64,000 bases of DNA from Opitutaceae bacterium (GTDB lineage: Bacteria > Verrucomicrobiota > Verrucomicrobiia > Opitutales > Opitutaceae), in contig JAEUGY010000114.1 of the NCBI GenBank assembly GCA_016794625.1, positions 142,959-206,958 of the forward strand. Reading direction: 5' to 3'. A program made the position numbers and the translations under genes. This document shows, piece by piece, positions 16,054-25,323 of the stretch; within the stretch, counting starts at the first letter, position 1; each line of letters begins with the position of its first letter. The notes under the pieces are model-generated. The model did not search any database and was not told the DNA's origin. It was given only the letters and a program-made list of their open reading frames with translations.

Positions 16054-19000
16054 ATGACCTATCCTGACACCCGTCATCCCCGTCTGTCTTTGTTCCGGCG
16101 GTTCCAATCGGCAACCAGCCTCGTGTTTGTCTTCCTCGCCCTGTTGTTTGTTTCCTCGCTCCCGGCCCAGGAGGGCGGCTCCGGCCGCATCACCGGTGTG
16201 GTGACGAGTAAGAGTTCGGGCAACGCGCTCCAAGGAGCGGTGGTCCTCATTCCCTCGCTCAACCGCTCGGCCCTGACCGACAGCACCGGCAGCTTTTCGC
16301 TGCGCGACCTGCCGGCCGGTGCGCTGGAGGTGGTGGTGTCCTATTCGGGCTTCACCGAGTCCTCCCAGCGCGTCGTGGCGGAGAGCGGCAAGAACGTCGA
16401 ACTCTCCATCCAACTGGCGAGCGCCGAAGTGGTCCAGCTGGAGGCCTTCACGGTGGAGTCCGTCAAGGAAGGCCAGGCCCTGGGCGGTGACCGAGCAGCG
16501 CAATGCGGTGAACATCAAGAACGTGACCGCGCTCGACGAGTGGGGCGTGCTGCCGACCCAGAACGTGGGCGAGCTGGCGATGCGCCTGCCCGGCATCACG
16601 TTCACGACCGATGAGGACAATCTCATCAACAACATCAGCATCCGGGGCCAGCCTTCGAGCTATACGCGCCTGAACATCGACGGGATGTCGTCGACGGGCG
16701 TCGGTGGCGACGGCCGCTCCGCCACCTTGCACTCGTTCTCCGGCTCGATGTACGAGCAGATCGAGATCATTCTCGGGCAGACGCCTGACAAACGCGCCGA
16801 CTCCCTTGGCGGTCAGGTCAACCTGAAGACCAAGTCCCCCCTGGCAATGCGCGAACGCCGTCGTTTCAACTACCAGGCCAGCGCCCGGTACATTCCGTCG
16901 TTTGCCGACCGCAATGTGCCGCTGGCTGAGCATCCGCTGCATCCCGACCTGAGCTTTGGCTACACCGAGGTCTTCGATATCCTCGGCAAGAATCGCAACC
17001 TGGGCGTTTCGATCAATCTCTCCTACCAGGAGGTGGTCAATCCGCACGACTGGGATTTCCTGCAGTACCAGAACACCACGGATCCCGTCGCCTTCGTGCG
17101 CGACTACGACAAGCGCAGCGGCCTGAACCATCGCTTCATCGAGGCGTTCAGCGCGCGCGCCGACTATCGTGTGTCGGATTCGACCACGGTGTCATTGCGC
17201 TTCCTCTACAATGCGGGTGACGAACCCTTCTTCCACTACACCTTCGTCAATCCCTTCCTCTCGACCAATCTGACGGTTTACAATCCGACCACCAATCCGA
17301 CCGGCGGCATCATGCCCGGCTACACGGTGAACCGCGCGGAGATTCGTCCCGTGGGCAATGCGCAGATGCTGCTCACCCCCCGCAAGTTCTCCTTCACCAG
17401 CAAGAATCCGACCGGCACGCTCGCGGTCGAGCACGACTGGGGACGCTGGAAGGTCGACCACGCCTACCGCTGGAGCCACACGCATTGGGACTCCAATGCC
17501 GGCCGCGACAAGGAAGGCGGCCAGCTCACCCTGCGCACGCGCGATCCGATCGGCTTCATCCTCGACACCTCCGACCTGAACGGCCGCGTCTTCACCCAGA
17601 CCTCCGGACCCAGCGTCTACGACGTGAACAGCTACGCCGCCTTCCAGACGGCCGCCGCCAACACCACGACGATCCCGGTGCCCCAGACGTCGCTGCGCTT
17701 CGACAAGCGCAGCACGATCACCGACACCAACGAAGTTAGCGCCACGGTGAACGCCCAGTACACCTTCGCGACCACCTTCCCGCTGACGGTCAAGTTCGGC
17801 CTCGATACCGTCAACCGCCGCGTCAACAACTGGCAGGAGGATCCCCTCCGCTGGTACGGCGTGGTCGGCACGGTGCCGATCGGCGGACTGATGCCCCTGA
17901 CCGAGTTTGAACGTCAGCACGGCGGTCAGCGCCTGCCGGTGTTTGATCCGGCCTCGGTCAGCACCAGCCTGACCGACGTCTCCCGTTGGTATCGGGATGT
18001 CAACTTCACGGCCACCTCCCGCTACACCAACCGCCGCATCATGGAGGAGGGCGTGGACGCCGGGTACTTCCGCTTCGACACCAAGGTCAAGCGCCTGAGC
18101 ATCGCGGGTGGCGTTCGGTTTGAAACGGTTTCGACCGACACCTTCACCTACTTCCGCGCCCGTACGACCCCGATTGCGGTCGAGCCCGACCACTTCAAGC
18201 GCGCCGCGCTCGACTACAACCGGCAGTCGACCGAGGGCAAGTACGACAAGGCGTTCCCCAGCATTCACTTCGTCTACGACATCACGACGAACCTGAAGGC
18301 CCGGGCCAGCTGGTCCACCAGCTACGGCCGTCCGCTGCTCGCGAATCTGGTGCCGGCGGTGTCGTTCAACGACACCACCCAGACCGTCACCGTGGGCAAT
18401 CCGTCCCTCCTGCCGCAGGAGGCCGAAAACATCGACCTCAAGCTGGAGTACTACTTCAAGAACAACGGTGTGTTCAGCGCCAGTGTCTACCGGAAGGACA
18501 TCAAGGACTACATCAGTGGTTCGGTGAACTCGGGCGAGACGGTGCCAAACACCCCGGACAATGGTTACGAGGGTCTGTACGGCGGCTACACCATCTTCCG
18601 TCCCCGCAACATCGGCGGCGCGAAGGTCGATGGTTACGAGCTGAGCTACAACCAGCGCCTGACCTTCCTGCCTGGCGTGCTCCGCGGCATTTCGGTCCGG
18701 GCCAACTACACCCGGCTCAAGACCGAGGGCGAATTCGCCGGCACGACCGTGCTGACCGGCAGCGCGATCGCGAACTTCATCCCGAAGGCCTACAATCTGG
18801 CCCTGCTCTACAGCTACAAGAACTTCGGTGCCTCGTTCGACGTGAACCACACCAGCTCCTATCCGGTGACCAATGCCAGCACGGCGTCGCCTGGCTTGAA
18901 CGCCTGGGCCAAGAGCCTGACCACGATGAACGCGGGTGTGACCTACCGGGTCCGTCCGCAGTCGACGGTCTTCCTCACGGTCACGAACCTGACCGAGGAT

Positions 19001-19093
19001 GGACGTGAGCACTACACGTACATTCCCGAGCGCCCCCGCCAGCTCCTGATCGCGCCGACGGCGATCAAGCTGGGCATCTCCGGGCAGTTCTAA
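16054..19093 (+). pseudogene. TonB-dependent receptor with carboxypeptidase-like N-domain, interrupted by a +1 frameshift
   Basis: The N-terminal frame starts at ATG 16054 and encodes a signal sequence (to about residue 38), a CarboxypepD_reg-like domain (about 42-125) and a TonB-box-like VVQLEAFTVES (L129, F132, V134). It then runs to a stop at 16614. The rest of the receptor is in another frame to TAA at 19093: plug (ELAMRLPGITFTTDEDN, then ISIRGQPSSYTRLNIDG) and 22-strand barrel, ending in Phe. Deleting one G from the GGG run at 16482-16484 restores EGQALAVTEQRNAVN and a 1012-residue receptor. Everything else looks intact, so this is a recent mutation, a phase-variable site or a sequencing error. 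It would import a large ligand, possibly a glycan or muropeptide given the neighbours. Confidence 0.85.
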
Positions 19094-19113
19094 GTCATCC
19101 ACCCCTCCACCCT

Positions 19114-19150
19114 CCGGGGCGATCCGACCTGGGTCGCCCCGGTTTGTTTT
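19114..19150 (+). terminator. Intrinsic terminator after the TonB receptor
   Basis: The 9-bp stem CCGGGGCGA (19114-19122) pairs with TCGCCCCGG (19134-19142) and is followed by TTTGTTTT. It separates the receptor transcript from the amidase operon that starts at 19177. Confidence 0.8.
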
Positions 19151-19176
19151 CCGACCCGACGCGGGTCACGCTTCCC

Positions 19177-20241
19177 ATGGGATCGCCTCTCCGACTGACA
19201 GCCCTTGTCGCCTTCGCCCTGCTGGGCGTGGTTTCCGCCGGTCTGCCGGTGTCCCTGTGCGCGGCGGCGCCGGCCCCCGCGTCCGCGGCCAAGCCCGCCG
19301 CTCCCAAGGCGGACGCGCCCGTGGAGGTCGACCCCCTGCCTCGTTTGCAGGCCAAACCGCTGTATCAGTTCACCGAGGCCGAGGTGGGGATCTATCTGGC
19401 GCACCTGCAGGCGACAGAGCCGGACTTGCGGAAACGCATCCTCCACCTGGCGCGGAAGAACATTGGCCAGCCCTACGACCTCTACCTGCTGGGGGAGATG
19501 CCGTTCGAGACCTATGACCCGCAGCCGCTCTACTGTCTGACCAAGAGCGACTGCCTGGTCTTCAGCGAACATGTGTATGCGATGGCGCTGAGTTCGGACT
19601 GGACCGGTTTCATGCGGCTGCTGCAGCGCATCCGCTACCGGGACGGCGAAATCGGGGTGGTCACGCGCAACCACTACACCGAGTCGGATTGGAACCCGTC
19701 GAACCGCTGGCTGGTGCGCGACATCACGGCCGAGATCGCGGGCGACAAATCCGTGCGGTTTGAGGAGAAGATCGACCGCTCCCGGTTTCTGCTCAACCGT
19801 TACAAGCTCAAGGTGGACGTGCCGGTGGTCCATCACCGCGATCTCTACCTGCCCTATGCCGAGGTGGCGCGGGCGGCGGGGCATCTTCGCGATGGCGATT
19901 TCATCAATGTGGTGCGAGGCGTGGTCAAACCCGGCGCCCCGATCAACGACACCTTCGGCGGAAACGCCTGGATCGGGCACGTGGGTCTGGTGGCCCATGG
20001 CCCCGATGGCACCCTGCACATGATCCACTCCGCCGAACCGGCGGTGCGTGAAGAGACGCTGGCGGAGTTCATTGCCCGGTCCACGGCCGACCTTGCCGAG
20101 AAGGACAAGGCGGGCAAACAGCGGTTGCTGGGCTTCAAATTTCTCCGTTTGGAAGACAATCCCATGGCCAATCTCCGAAAAATCGACGGCGCTCAGGCGC
20201 CTCGCGTGACCCTGCCCGGTGGTGGAAAGGCCGGGCTGTGA
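19177..20241 (+). CDS. DUF1460 N-acetylmuramoyl-L-alanine amidase-like protein
   Basis: A 354-residue exported protein (signal peptide to about residue 28). The DUF1460 family has a papain-like NlpC/P60-related fold and members cut anhydro-muropeptides between MurNAc and L-Ala. The likely nucleophile is Cys126 (KSDCLVFSEH) and the partner His268 (WIGHVGLVAHG). ATG 19177 gives the best signal peptide. Its stop overlaps the GTG of the M20 peptidase by four bases, so it is coupled to a peptide-degrading step. It is the first gene of the salvage operon after the receptor terminator. Confidence 0.8.
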   Translation: MGSPLRLTALVAFALLGVVSAGLPVSLCAAAPAPASAAKPAAPKADAPVEVDPLPRLQAKPLYQFTEAEVGIYLAHLQATEPDLRKRILHLARKNIGQPYDLYLLGEMPFETYDPQPLYCLTKSDCLVFSEHVYAMALSSDWTGFMRLLQRIRYRDGEIGVVTRNHYTESDWNPSNRWLVRDITAEIAGDKSVRFEEKIDRSRFLLNRYKLKVDVPVVHHRDLYLPYAEVARAAGHLRDGDFINVVRGVVKPGAPINDTFGGNAWIGHVGLVAHGPDGTLHMIHSAEPAVREETLAEFIARSTADLAEKDKAGKQRLLGFKFLRLEDNPMANLRKIDGAQAPRVTLPGGGKAGL

Positions 20242-21458
20242 GCACGACCCTTCCCGCCTCGATCGCCGCGCTGGTGGCGCGCACCCCGGAATGGGGCGCG
20301 TTGCTGGAGCGCTGGTGCCTGATCAATTCCGGCTCCGGCCACGGGCCCGGCCTGGAGCGCATGCGCGTCGCTTTGCAGGAGGAGTTCACGCGCGTGTTCC
20401 CCACCGCGGCCGTTACCGTGCTGTCGGCGGACGCACCGGGCTACAACCCGCCGGGCGTAAAGGCCCTGCGGATCCGGGTTCGTCCCGAGGCGCCGCATCA
20501 GATCTTTCTGTGCGGACACTATGACACGGTGTTCGAGGCGGATGATGCGTTCCAGCACGCCCGCTGGCTCGATGCGGATACGCTCAACGCCCCGGGTGCG
20601 ATCGATATGAAGGGCGGCATCGTGACGATGCTCGCCGCGCTGGATGCCTTCGAACAGACCCCGCAGCATGAGCGTGTGGGCTGGGAAGTGCTGCTCACCC
20701 CCGACGAGGAAACCGGGTCGCACGGCACGCGCACCTTGTTCGAAGAAGCGGGACGTCATCATCACTTTGGGCTGGTGTTCGAGCCGGGCCGGACGAACGG
20801 GGACATCATTCACTCCCGCAAGGGCACCGGTGGCGTCGTCGCGACCTGCCACGGACGCGCGGCCCACGCCGCGAAAGTACCCAACGACGGAAAGAGCGCG
20901 ATTCTTGCCCTGGCGGAGTTCCTTCTCGCGGCGTCGAAGATTCCGGAGAACCTGCCCGGTGTGCTGGTCAATGTCGGCAACATCCGCGGCGGCACGGCGG
21001 CGACCAACATTGTCCCGCATTTCGCGCAGGCGGAGATCGACATCCGCGTGACCCAGGTGTCCGACCGCGAGCCCCTGTTTGCGCGGTTCCAGGCGCTGGC
21101 CGATGACATCAACCGGCGCGAAGGACTCCGGCTGGAGTTGAAGTGCTGGCTGAACCGTCCGCCCAAGGAAAATCTGCCCGGGGAACGGGCGCTTTTCCCC
21201 GCCTGGCAACAGGCGGCGCGCGACCTCGGGGTGGCGCCCTTCACCTGGGTGCATGGCGGCGGAGGCTCGGACGGCAACTTTGTCAGTGCGGGTGGCCTGC
21301 CCAACCTCGATGGCATCGGACCGATCGGCGACCAGCTGCACAGCGACCGCGAATTCTGCCGGGTTTCGACCATCGCGCCCCGTGCGCAGATTGTGGCGCT
21401 CGTCCTCCACCGCATTGCGACCGGAGAAATCGTTCTGCCAACCCGCACGAAGACCTAG
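20238..21458 (+). CDS. M20 family metallopeptidase
   Basis: A 406-residue cytoplasmic dizinc peptidase of the carboxypeptidase G2/dipeptidase type. The metal and catalytic positions are visible: His94 in CGHYDTVF, Asp123 in GAIDMKGG and Glu157-Glu158 in PDEETGS. The dimerisation (lid) domain sits in the middle and a C-terminal His-rich motif (WVHGGGGSDGNF) follows. It starts in GTGA, overlapping the amidase stop, so the two are translationally coupled. The context suggests it hydrolyses peptides released from muropeptides; the exact bond is not predictable. Confidence 0.85.
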   Translation: MSTTLPASIAALVARTPEWGALLERWCLINSGSGHGPGLERMRVALQEEFTRVFPTAAVTVLSADAPGYNPPGVKALRIRVRPEAPHQIFLCGHYDTVFEADDAFQHARWLDADTLNAPGAIDMKGGIVTMLAALDAFEQTPQHERVGWEVLLTPDEETGSHGTRTLFEEAGRHHHFGLVFEPGRTNGDIIHSRKGTGGVVATCHGRAAHAAKVPNDGKSAILALAEFLLAASKIPENLPGVLVNVGNIRGGTAATNIVPHFAQAEIDIRVTQVSDREPLFARFQALADDINRREGLRLELKCWLNRPPKENLPGERALFPAWQQAARDLGVAPFTWVHGGGGSDGNFVSAGGLPNLDGIGPIGDQLHSDREFCRVSTIAPRAQIVALVLHRIATGEIVLPTRTKT

Positions 21459-21505
21459 GTGCCGGATGCCCAAGCAGGGTCACACCGTGTCCGGCCATCC
21501 TGTAG

Positions 21506-21524
21506 GCGGCCTCGCTGAGGCCGC
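21506..21524. repeat. Hairpin of the GCGGCCTC/GAGGCCGC type
   Basis: A perfect 8-bp stem with a 3-base loop in the 121-base gap between two converging genes. It is close in sequence to the hairpin at 3111-3125 and may be a single REP unit serving as a transcription stop. Confidence 0.5.
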
Positions 21525-21579
21525 GTCCGTCCCGAACTGTCTCACCTCCACGCCCCTGAATCGGAGCGCGGGCCGCTTT

Positions 21580-22695
21580 CTACTCCGGCAGGAACAGCCC
21601 GCCGAGTACGGCGAGACGACGGGCGCCGGTGACGGCCGGCAGGTTGCCCGGCCGTTTTTCCAGGTGCTGCCGGGCGAGCCAGGCGAAGGCCATGGCTTCG
21701 ACCCATTCGCCGGGGACTCCGAGGGCTTCGGTGCGGTCGACCTTCGATCCAGGCAGCGCGCGCTGCAGAGCCTGCATCAGCACCGGATTGCGGGCGCCGC
21801 CTCCGCAGACAAAAACGTCCGGAGCTACGATCCCGGGAAGTCGACGGATTTCAGCGCCGATGGTCTCGGCGGTCAGGGCCAACAGCGTCGCCTGCACGTC
21901 GGCGGAGGAGCCGACCGGTCCCAACGCGGCGAGGTGCGCGTCCACCCACTCCAGCGTGAACTGTTCCGGTCCGGTGCTCTTGGGTGGCGGCTGGTGAAAG
22001 TAAGCGTCGGACTGCAGCCGGGCGAGCAAGTCGGGGCGGACTTGACCGGCCGCGGCGAGCTGGCCGTCGCGGTCCATCGGCTCCCCCGTCACCCGGTGAC
22101 ACCAGCGGTCGAGCAAGGTGTTGCCCGGACCCGTGTCGAACCCCGTCACCGTGAAGTCGGAGCGGGCGGGCAGAACCGTCACATTCGCAATGCCTCCGAT
22201 GTTGAGCACGATCCGGTCGCGGTGCGCGGAGCGGAAGACAGCCTCGTGAAACGCCGGCACCAAGGGAGCGCCCTGGCCGCCGAGCGCCATGTCCTTGCGC
22301 CGGAAGTCGGCCACGACCGGCAGGCCGGTTTCGACTGCAATGACATTCGGGTCGCCGATCTGCAGGGTGAACGGTGCCTCCAGGCGCGGACGATGCCGGA
22401 GGGTCTGGCCGTGACTGCCGATAGCGCGTACGGAGGTTTTGGTGACGCCCGCTTCGGCCAGCAGGGCTGCGATGGCGGCGGCGAAGTGCCGGCCGACGCG
22501 GACGTCCGCCTGACCCAGTCGATCGATTTCGTCCGGTCCCGGTGTGGCGAGGGCGGTCAGCTCGGCCCGCAGGCTGGCGGGGTAGGGCAGACCGGTGGCG
22601 CTGACGAGACGGGGCAGCGGGTCAAAGCGCACCAAGGCCGCGTCGACCGCATCCATGCTCGTACCGGAGAGGGCGCCAATGTAGAGTTCGCTCAT
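21580..22695 (-). CDS. anmK: Anhydro-N-acetylmuramic acid kinase
   Basis: A 371-residue kinase, the usual AnmK length. It opens and phosphorylates 1,6-anhydro-MurNAc with ATP to give MurNAc-6-phosphate, the substrate of MurQ. The N-terminal signature SELYIGALSGTSMDAVDAALV and the later GIANVTVLP and TGFDTGPGN motifs of the sugar-kinase/Hsp70 fold are present. ATG 22695 was chosen because it begins this signature. It is transcribed away from murQ across an 88-base gap, an arrangement that lets one control region serve both. Confidence 0.92.
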   Translation of the reverse strand: MSELYIGALSGTSMDAVDAALVRFDPLPRLVSATGLPYPASLRAELTALATPGPDEIDRLGQADVRVGRHFAAAIAALLAEAGVTKTSVRAIGSHGQTLRHRPRLEAPFTLQIGDPNVIAVETGLPVVADFRRKDMALGGQGAPLVPAFHEAVFRSAHRDRIVLNIGGIANVTVLPARSDFTVTGFDTGPGNTLLDRWCHRVTGEPMDRDGQLAAAGQVRPDLLARLQSDAYFHQPPPKSTGPEQFTLEWVDAHLAALGPVGSSADVQATLLALTAETIGAEIRRLPGIVAPDVFVCGGGARNPVLMQALQRALPGSKVDRTEALGVPGEWVEAMAFAWLARQHLEKRPGNLPAVTGARRLAVLGGLFLPE

Positions 22696-22783
22696 GGAGG
22701 GTGTTGTCCCGATCCGGCCGGGGACGAGACCACCCAGATGCACCGCCCTCACATCCGTCGCAAGGCCGGACTTTTTCCTCCCG

Positions 22784-23677
22784 ATGCTTAACACCGAGTC
22801 ACCCAGCTCAAAAAACAAGGACCTCGACCTTTACGCGACCCAAGACCTGGTGCGGGTCTTTACGGAAGACCACATCCGGGCGGCCGAGGTGGTGCACGCC
22901 GCCGCGGCCGATCTGGCGCGGGCGGTGGAGGCGGCGGTGCCGCGGATTGCGGCCGGCGGCCGGCTGCTCTATGTCGGTGCGGGCACCTCGGGCCGGCTTG
23001 GGGTACTCGACAGTGTGGAGCTGACCCCCACGTTTTCCTGGCCGCGGTCCCGGGCGGTGGCGCTGCTGGCGGGTGGGCCGCCGGCCTTGTTTGAGGCGGT
23101 GGAAGGAGCGGAGGATGACCGCAAGCAGGGGGCGGCCGATTTGGTGGCGGCTCAGGTGGGACCGAACGATGTGGTCATCCTGGTGGCGGCGTCAGGCTTC
23201 ACGCCGTACGTGTTGGGCGCGCTGGAGGCAGGCAAGGCGGCGGGGGCCTTGACGATCGGTCTGGCCAACAACCCCTCGGCGCCGGTGGCGAGCGAAGCCG
23301 AGATCGGCATCACCCTCGACACGGGGAGCGAGGTAATTTCCGGCAGCACCCGGCTGAAGGCGGGCACCGCGCAGAAGATCGCCCTCAATACGCTGTCCAG
23401 TGCGATCATGGTGCGGTTGAACAAGGTCTATGGGAACCTCATGGTGGACATGACCCCGACCAATGCGAAACTCTATCGACGGGCGGTGGCGCTGACCGTG
23501 CGCGCGACGGGTGTGGATGAGACGACGGCGCGGCTGACGCTCGAGGCCTGTGGTTATCACGTGAAGGTGGCCATTGTGGCGCTGCTCGGGGGCTGCGGCG
23601 TGGCGGAGTCCCGCCGGCGTTTGGAAGCGAATAATGGCAGCGTGCGCGGGGCGCTCGCGGCCGGAGCCAGACCGTGA
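22784..23677 (+). CDS. murQ: N-acetylmuramic acid 6-phosphate etherase
   Basis: A 297-residue SIS-domain lyase, normal length. It removes D-lactate from MurNAc-6-phosphate to leave GlcNAc-6-phosphate. The phosphate-binding SIS motif (YVGAGTSGRLGVLDSVE) is near residues 66-83 and the second sugar-phosphate loop (SGSTRLKAGTAQK) near 190. It is divergent from anmK, the preceding step, and its stop overlaps the start of the GHL10 glycosidase by four bases. The family assignment is firm. Confidence 0.93.
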   Translation: MLNTESPSSKNKDLDLYATQDLVRVFTEDHIRAAEVVHAAAADLARAVEAAVPRIAAGGRLLYVGAGTSGRLGVLDSVELTPTFSWPRSRAVALLAGGPPALFEAVEGAEDDRKQGAADLVAAQVGPNDVVILVAASGFTPYVLGALEAGKAAGALTIGLANNPSAPVASEAEIGITLDTGSEVISGSTRLKAGTAQKIALNTLSSAIMVRLNKVYGNLMVDMTPTNAKLYRRAVALTVRATGVDETTARLTLEACGYHVKVAIVALLGGCGVAESRRRLEANNGSVRGALAAGARP

Positions 23678-25290
23678 GTGTGCTTCGTCTTATGGCCGGC
23701 CTGAATCCGCTCTTCCTGGTGCTTGCCGGGGCGGGTTTCTTCGTCGCCGGATGTGTCGCTCCGCCGATGAAACCACCTTCCGCGGCGGAGGAGGCGGCCT
23801 GGCTGGCGGAGGCGCCGCCAGCGCCGCGCGAATTCCGGGCGGCGTGGGTCGCGACGGTCGCCAACATCGACTGGCCGACACGGCCGGGATTGCCGGTGCA
23901 CCAGCTGCGCGCGGAGATGATCGAGATCCTCGACCGGGCGCACCGCATGGGTTTGAACGCGATTGTGCTGCAGGTGCGTCCCGCGGCGGATGCCCTCTAT
24001 CCCTCGCGTCTGGAACCGTGGACCGAGTACCTGAGCGGTCGTCAGGGACGGGCTCCCGGCTGGTTCTATGACCCCTTGCGCGAGTGGATCGTGGAGGCTC
24101 ATCGACGCGGCCTCGAACTGCACGCATGGCTCAATCCCTATCGCGCCCGCCATGTGACCGCGAAATCGCCCCTCGCGCCTAACCACTTGGCGCGCACCCA
24201 TCCCGACGCCGTCAAGACCTACGGAGAACTCCTGTGGATGGATCCCGGCGAACCGGTGGCCCGCCAGCGCACCCTGGATGTCGTGGCCGATATCGTCCGA
24301 CGGTATGACGTCGATGGCATCCACATCGACGACTATTTTTATCCGTATCCCCTCGTGGCGCCGGCCAATGCCGATCCCGCAGCGACCGCCATGGCGACGC
24401 TGCCCGGCACGCGCGAGTTTCCGGATGAACCCTCCTGGCAGCGCTACCGCGCGACCGGCGGCACGCTCGCCCGCGCCGACTGGCGGCGGGAGAACGTCAA
24501 CGAGCTCGTGCGCGCCCTGCACGAGACCGTGCATCGCGTGAAGCCCTGGGTGCGTTTTGGCGTCAGCCCCTTTGGTATTGGACGCCCCGACCGCCGCCCG
24601 CCGGGCATTGCCGGATTCAGCCAGTACGACCAGCTCTTTGCCGATGTGGAGTTGTGGGTCGAACAAGGCTGGATGGACTACCTCAGCCCCCAGCTGTACT
24701 GGCCGATCGCGCAGAAGGCCCAGTCCTTCGAAGTGCTGATGGATTATTGGATACGACAAAACCCCCGGCGTCGTCACCTCTGGCCCGGATTGTACACCAG
24801 CCAGGTGGCGGACACGGCCCGCGGATGGCAGGCGGAGGAGATCCTCAGCCAGATCGACCTCCTGCGCCGCCGCCCCGAGGTCGGCGGACATGTGCACTTC
24901 AGCATGGTGGCCCTCAAGCAGGACCGCCGCGGCCTGGCGACCCAACTGCAGGCCCGCCCCTATGTCCAGCCGGCGCTCGTGCCGGCCACGCCCTGGCTGG
25001 CGCAGAGCACCCCGGCGAAACCACGGGTGCAGAGCGCCCGCCTCACCGGTGCGCCCGAGCGCCGCCGGATCCGTGTCTCCACCATGGATGCGACCGACCT
25101 GACCCACCTCGCCGTCTGGCGCAAGGCGGGTGGCGCGTGGACCTTCTCCCTGCAGCCGGTGGGCAACCGCGACGTGCCGCTGACGATCGATCCGGCACGT
25201 GGACCGGTGGAGGCCATGGTCCTGAGCGTGATCGACCGCCTCGGCCAGGAGAGCGAGCGCGTCGTGGTGCTGACGAAGCCGGCGGACTGA
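23674..25290 (+). CDS. GHL10/DigH-like glycosyl hydrolase lipoprotein
   Basis: A 538-residue protein starting at a GTG that overlaps the murQ stop (GTGA). A lipoprotein signal is clear (hydrophobic stretch then VAGC, Cys about residue 27). The catalytic TIM barrel of the GHL10 (DUF187) type spans about 50-390, with motifs EFRAAWVATVANIDWP, VLQVRPAADALY, ELHAWLNPYRA, GIHIDDYFYPYP and FGVSPFG. A beta-sandwich C-terminal domain follows. In E. coli the related DigH cuts denuded peptidoglycan strands. Here it would sit in a membrane leaflet and shorten glycans for salvage. Confidence 0.88.
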   Translation: MSVLRLMAGLNPLFLVLAGAGFFVAGCVAPPMKPPSAAEEAAWLAEAPPAPREFRAAWVATVANIDWPTRPGLPVHQLRAEMIEILDRAHRMGLNAIVLQVRPAADALYPSRLEPWTEYLSGRQGRAPGWFYDPLREWIVEAHRRGLELHAWLNPYRARHVTAKSPLAPNHLARTHPDAVKTYGELLWMDPGEPVARQRTLDVVADIVRRYDVDGIHIDDYFYPYPLVAPANADPAATAMATLPGTREFPDEPSWQRYRATGGTLARADWRRENVNELVRALHETVHRVKPWVRFGVSPFGIGRPDRRPPGIAGFSQYDQLFADVELWVEQGWMDYLSPQLYWPIAQKAQSFEVLMDYWIRQNPRRRHLWPGLYTSQVADTARGWQAEEILSQIDLLRRRPEVGGHVHFSMVALKQDRRGLATQLQARPYVQPALVPATPWLAQSTPAKPRVQSARLTGAPERRRIRVSTMDATDLTHLAVWRKAGGAWTFSLQPVGNRDVPLTIDPARGPVEAMVLSVIDRLGQESERVVVLTKPAD

Positions 25291-25323
25291 ACCCATGACC
25301 GACTGTTTATCCCTCTGACCCCC

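Noticed and set aside
17192..19102. A minus-strand open frame opposite the TonB receptor
   Set aside because: It mirrors the receptor barrel, has no family motif, and the plus-strand frame ends in a proper receptor C-terminus.
21253..22791. A plus-strand frame spanning the anmK region
   Set aside because: anmK on the minus strand has the full family signature and length; the opposing frame has no recognisable domain.
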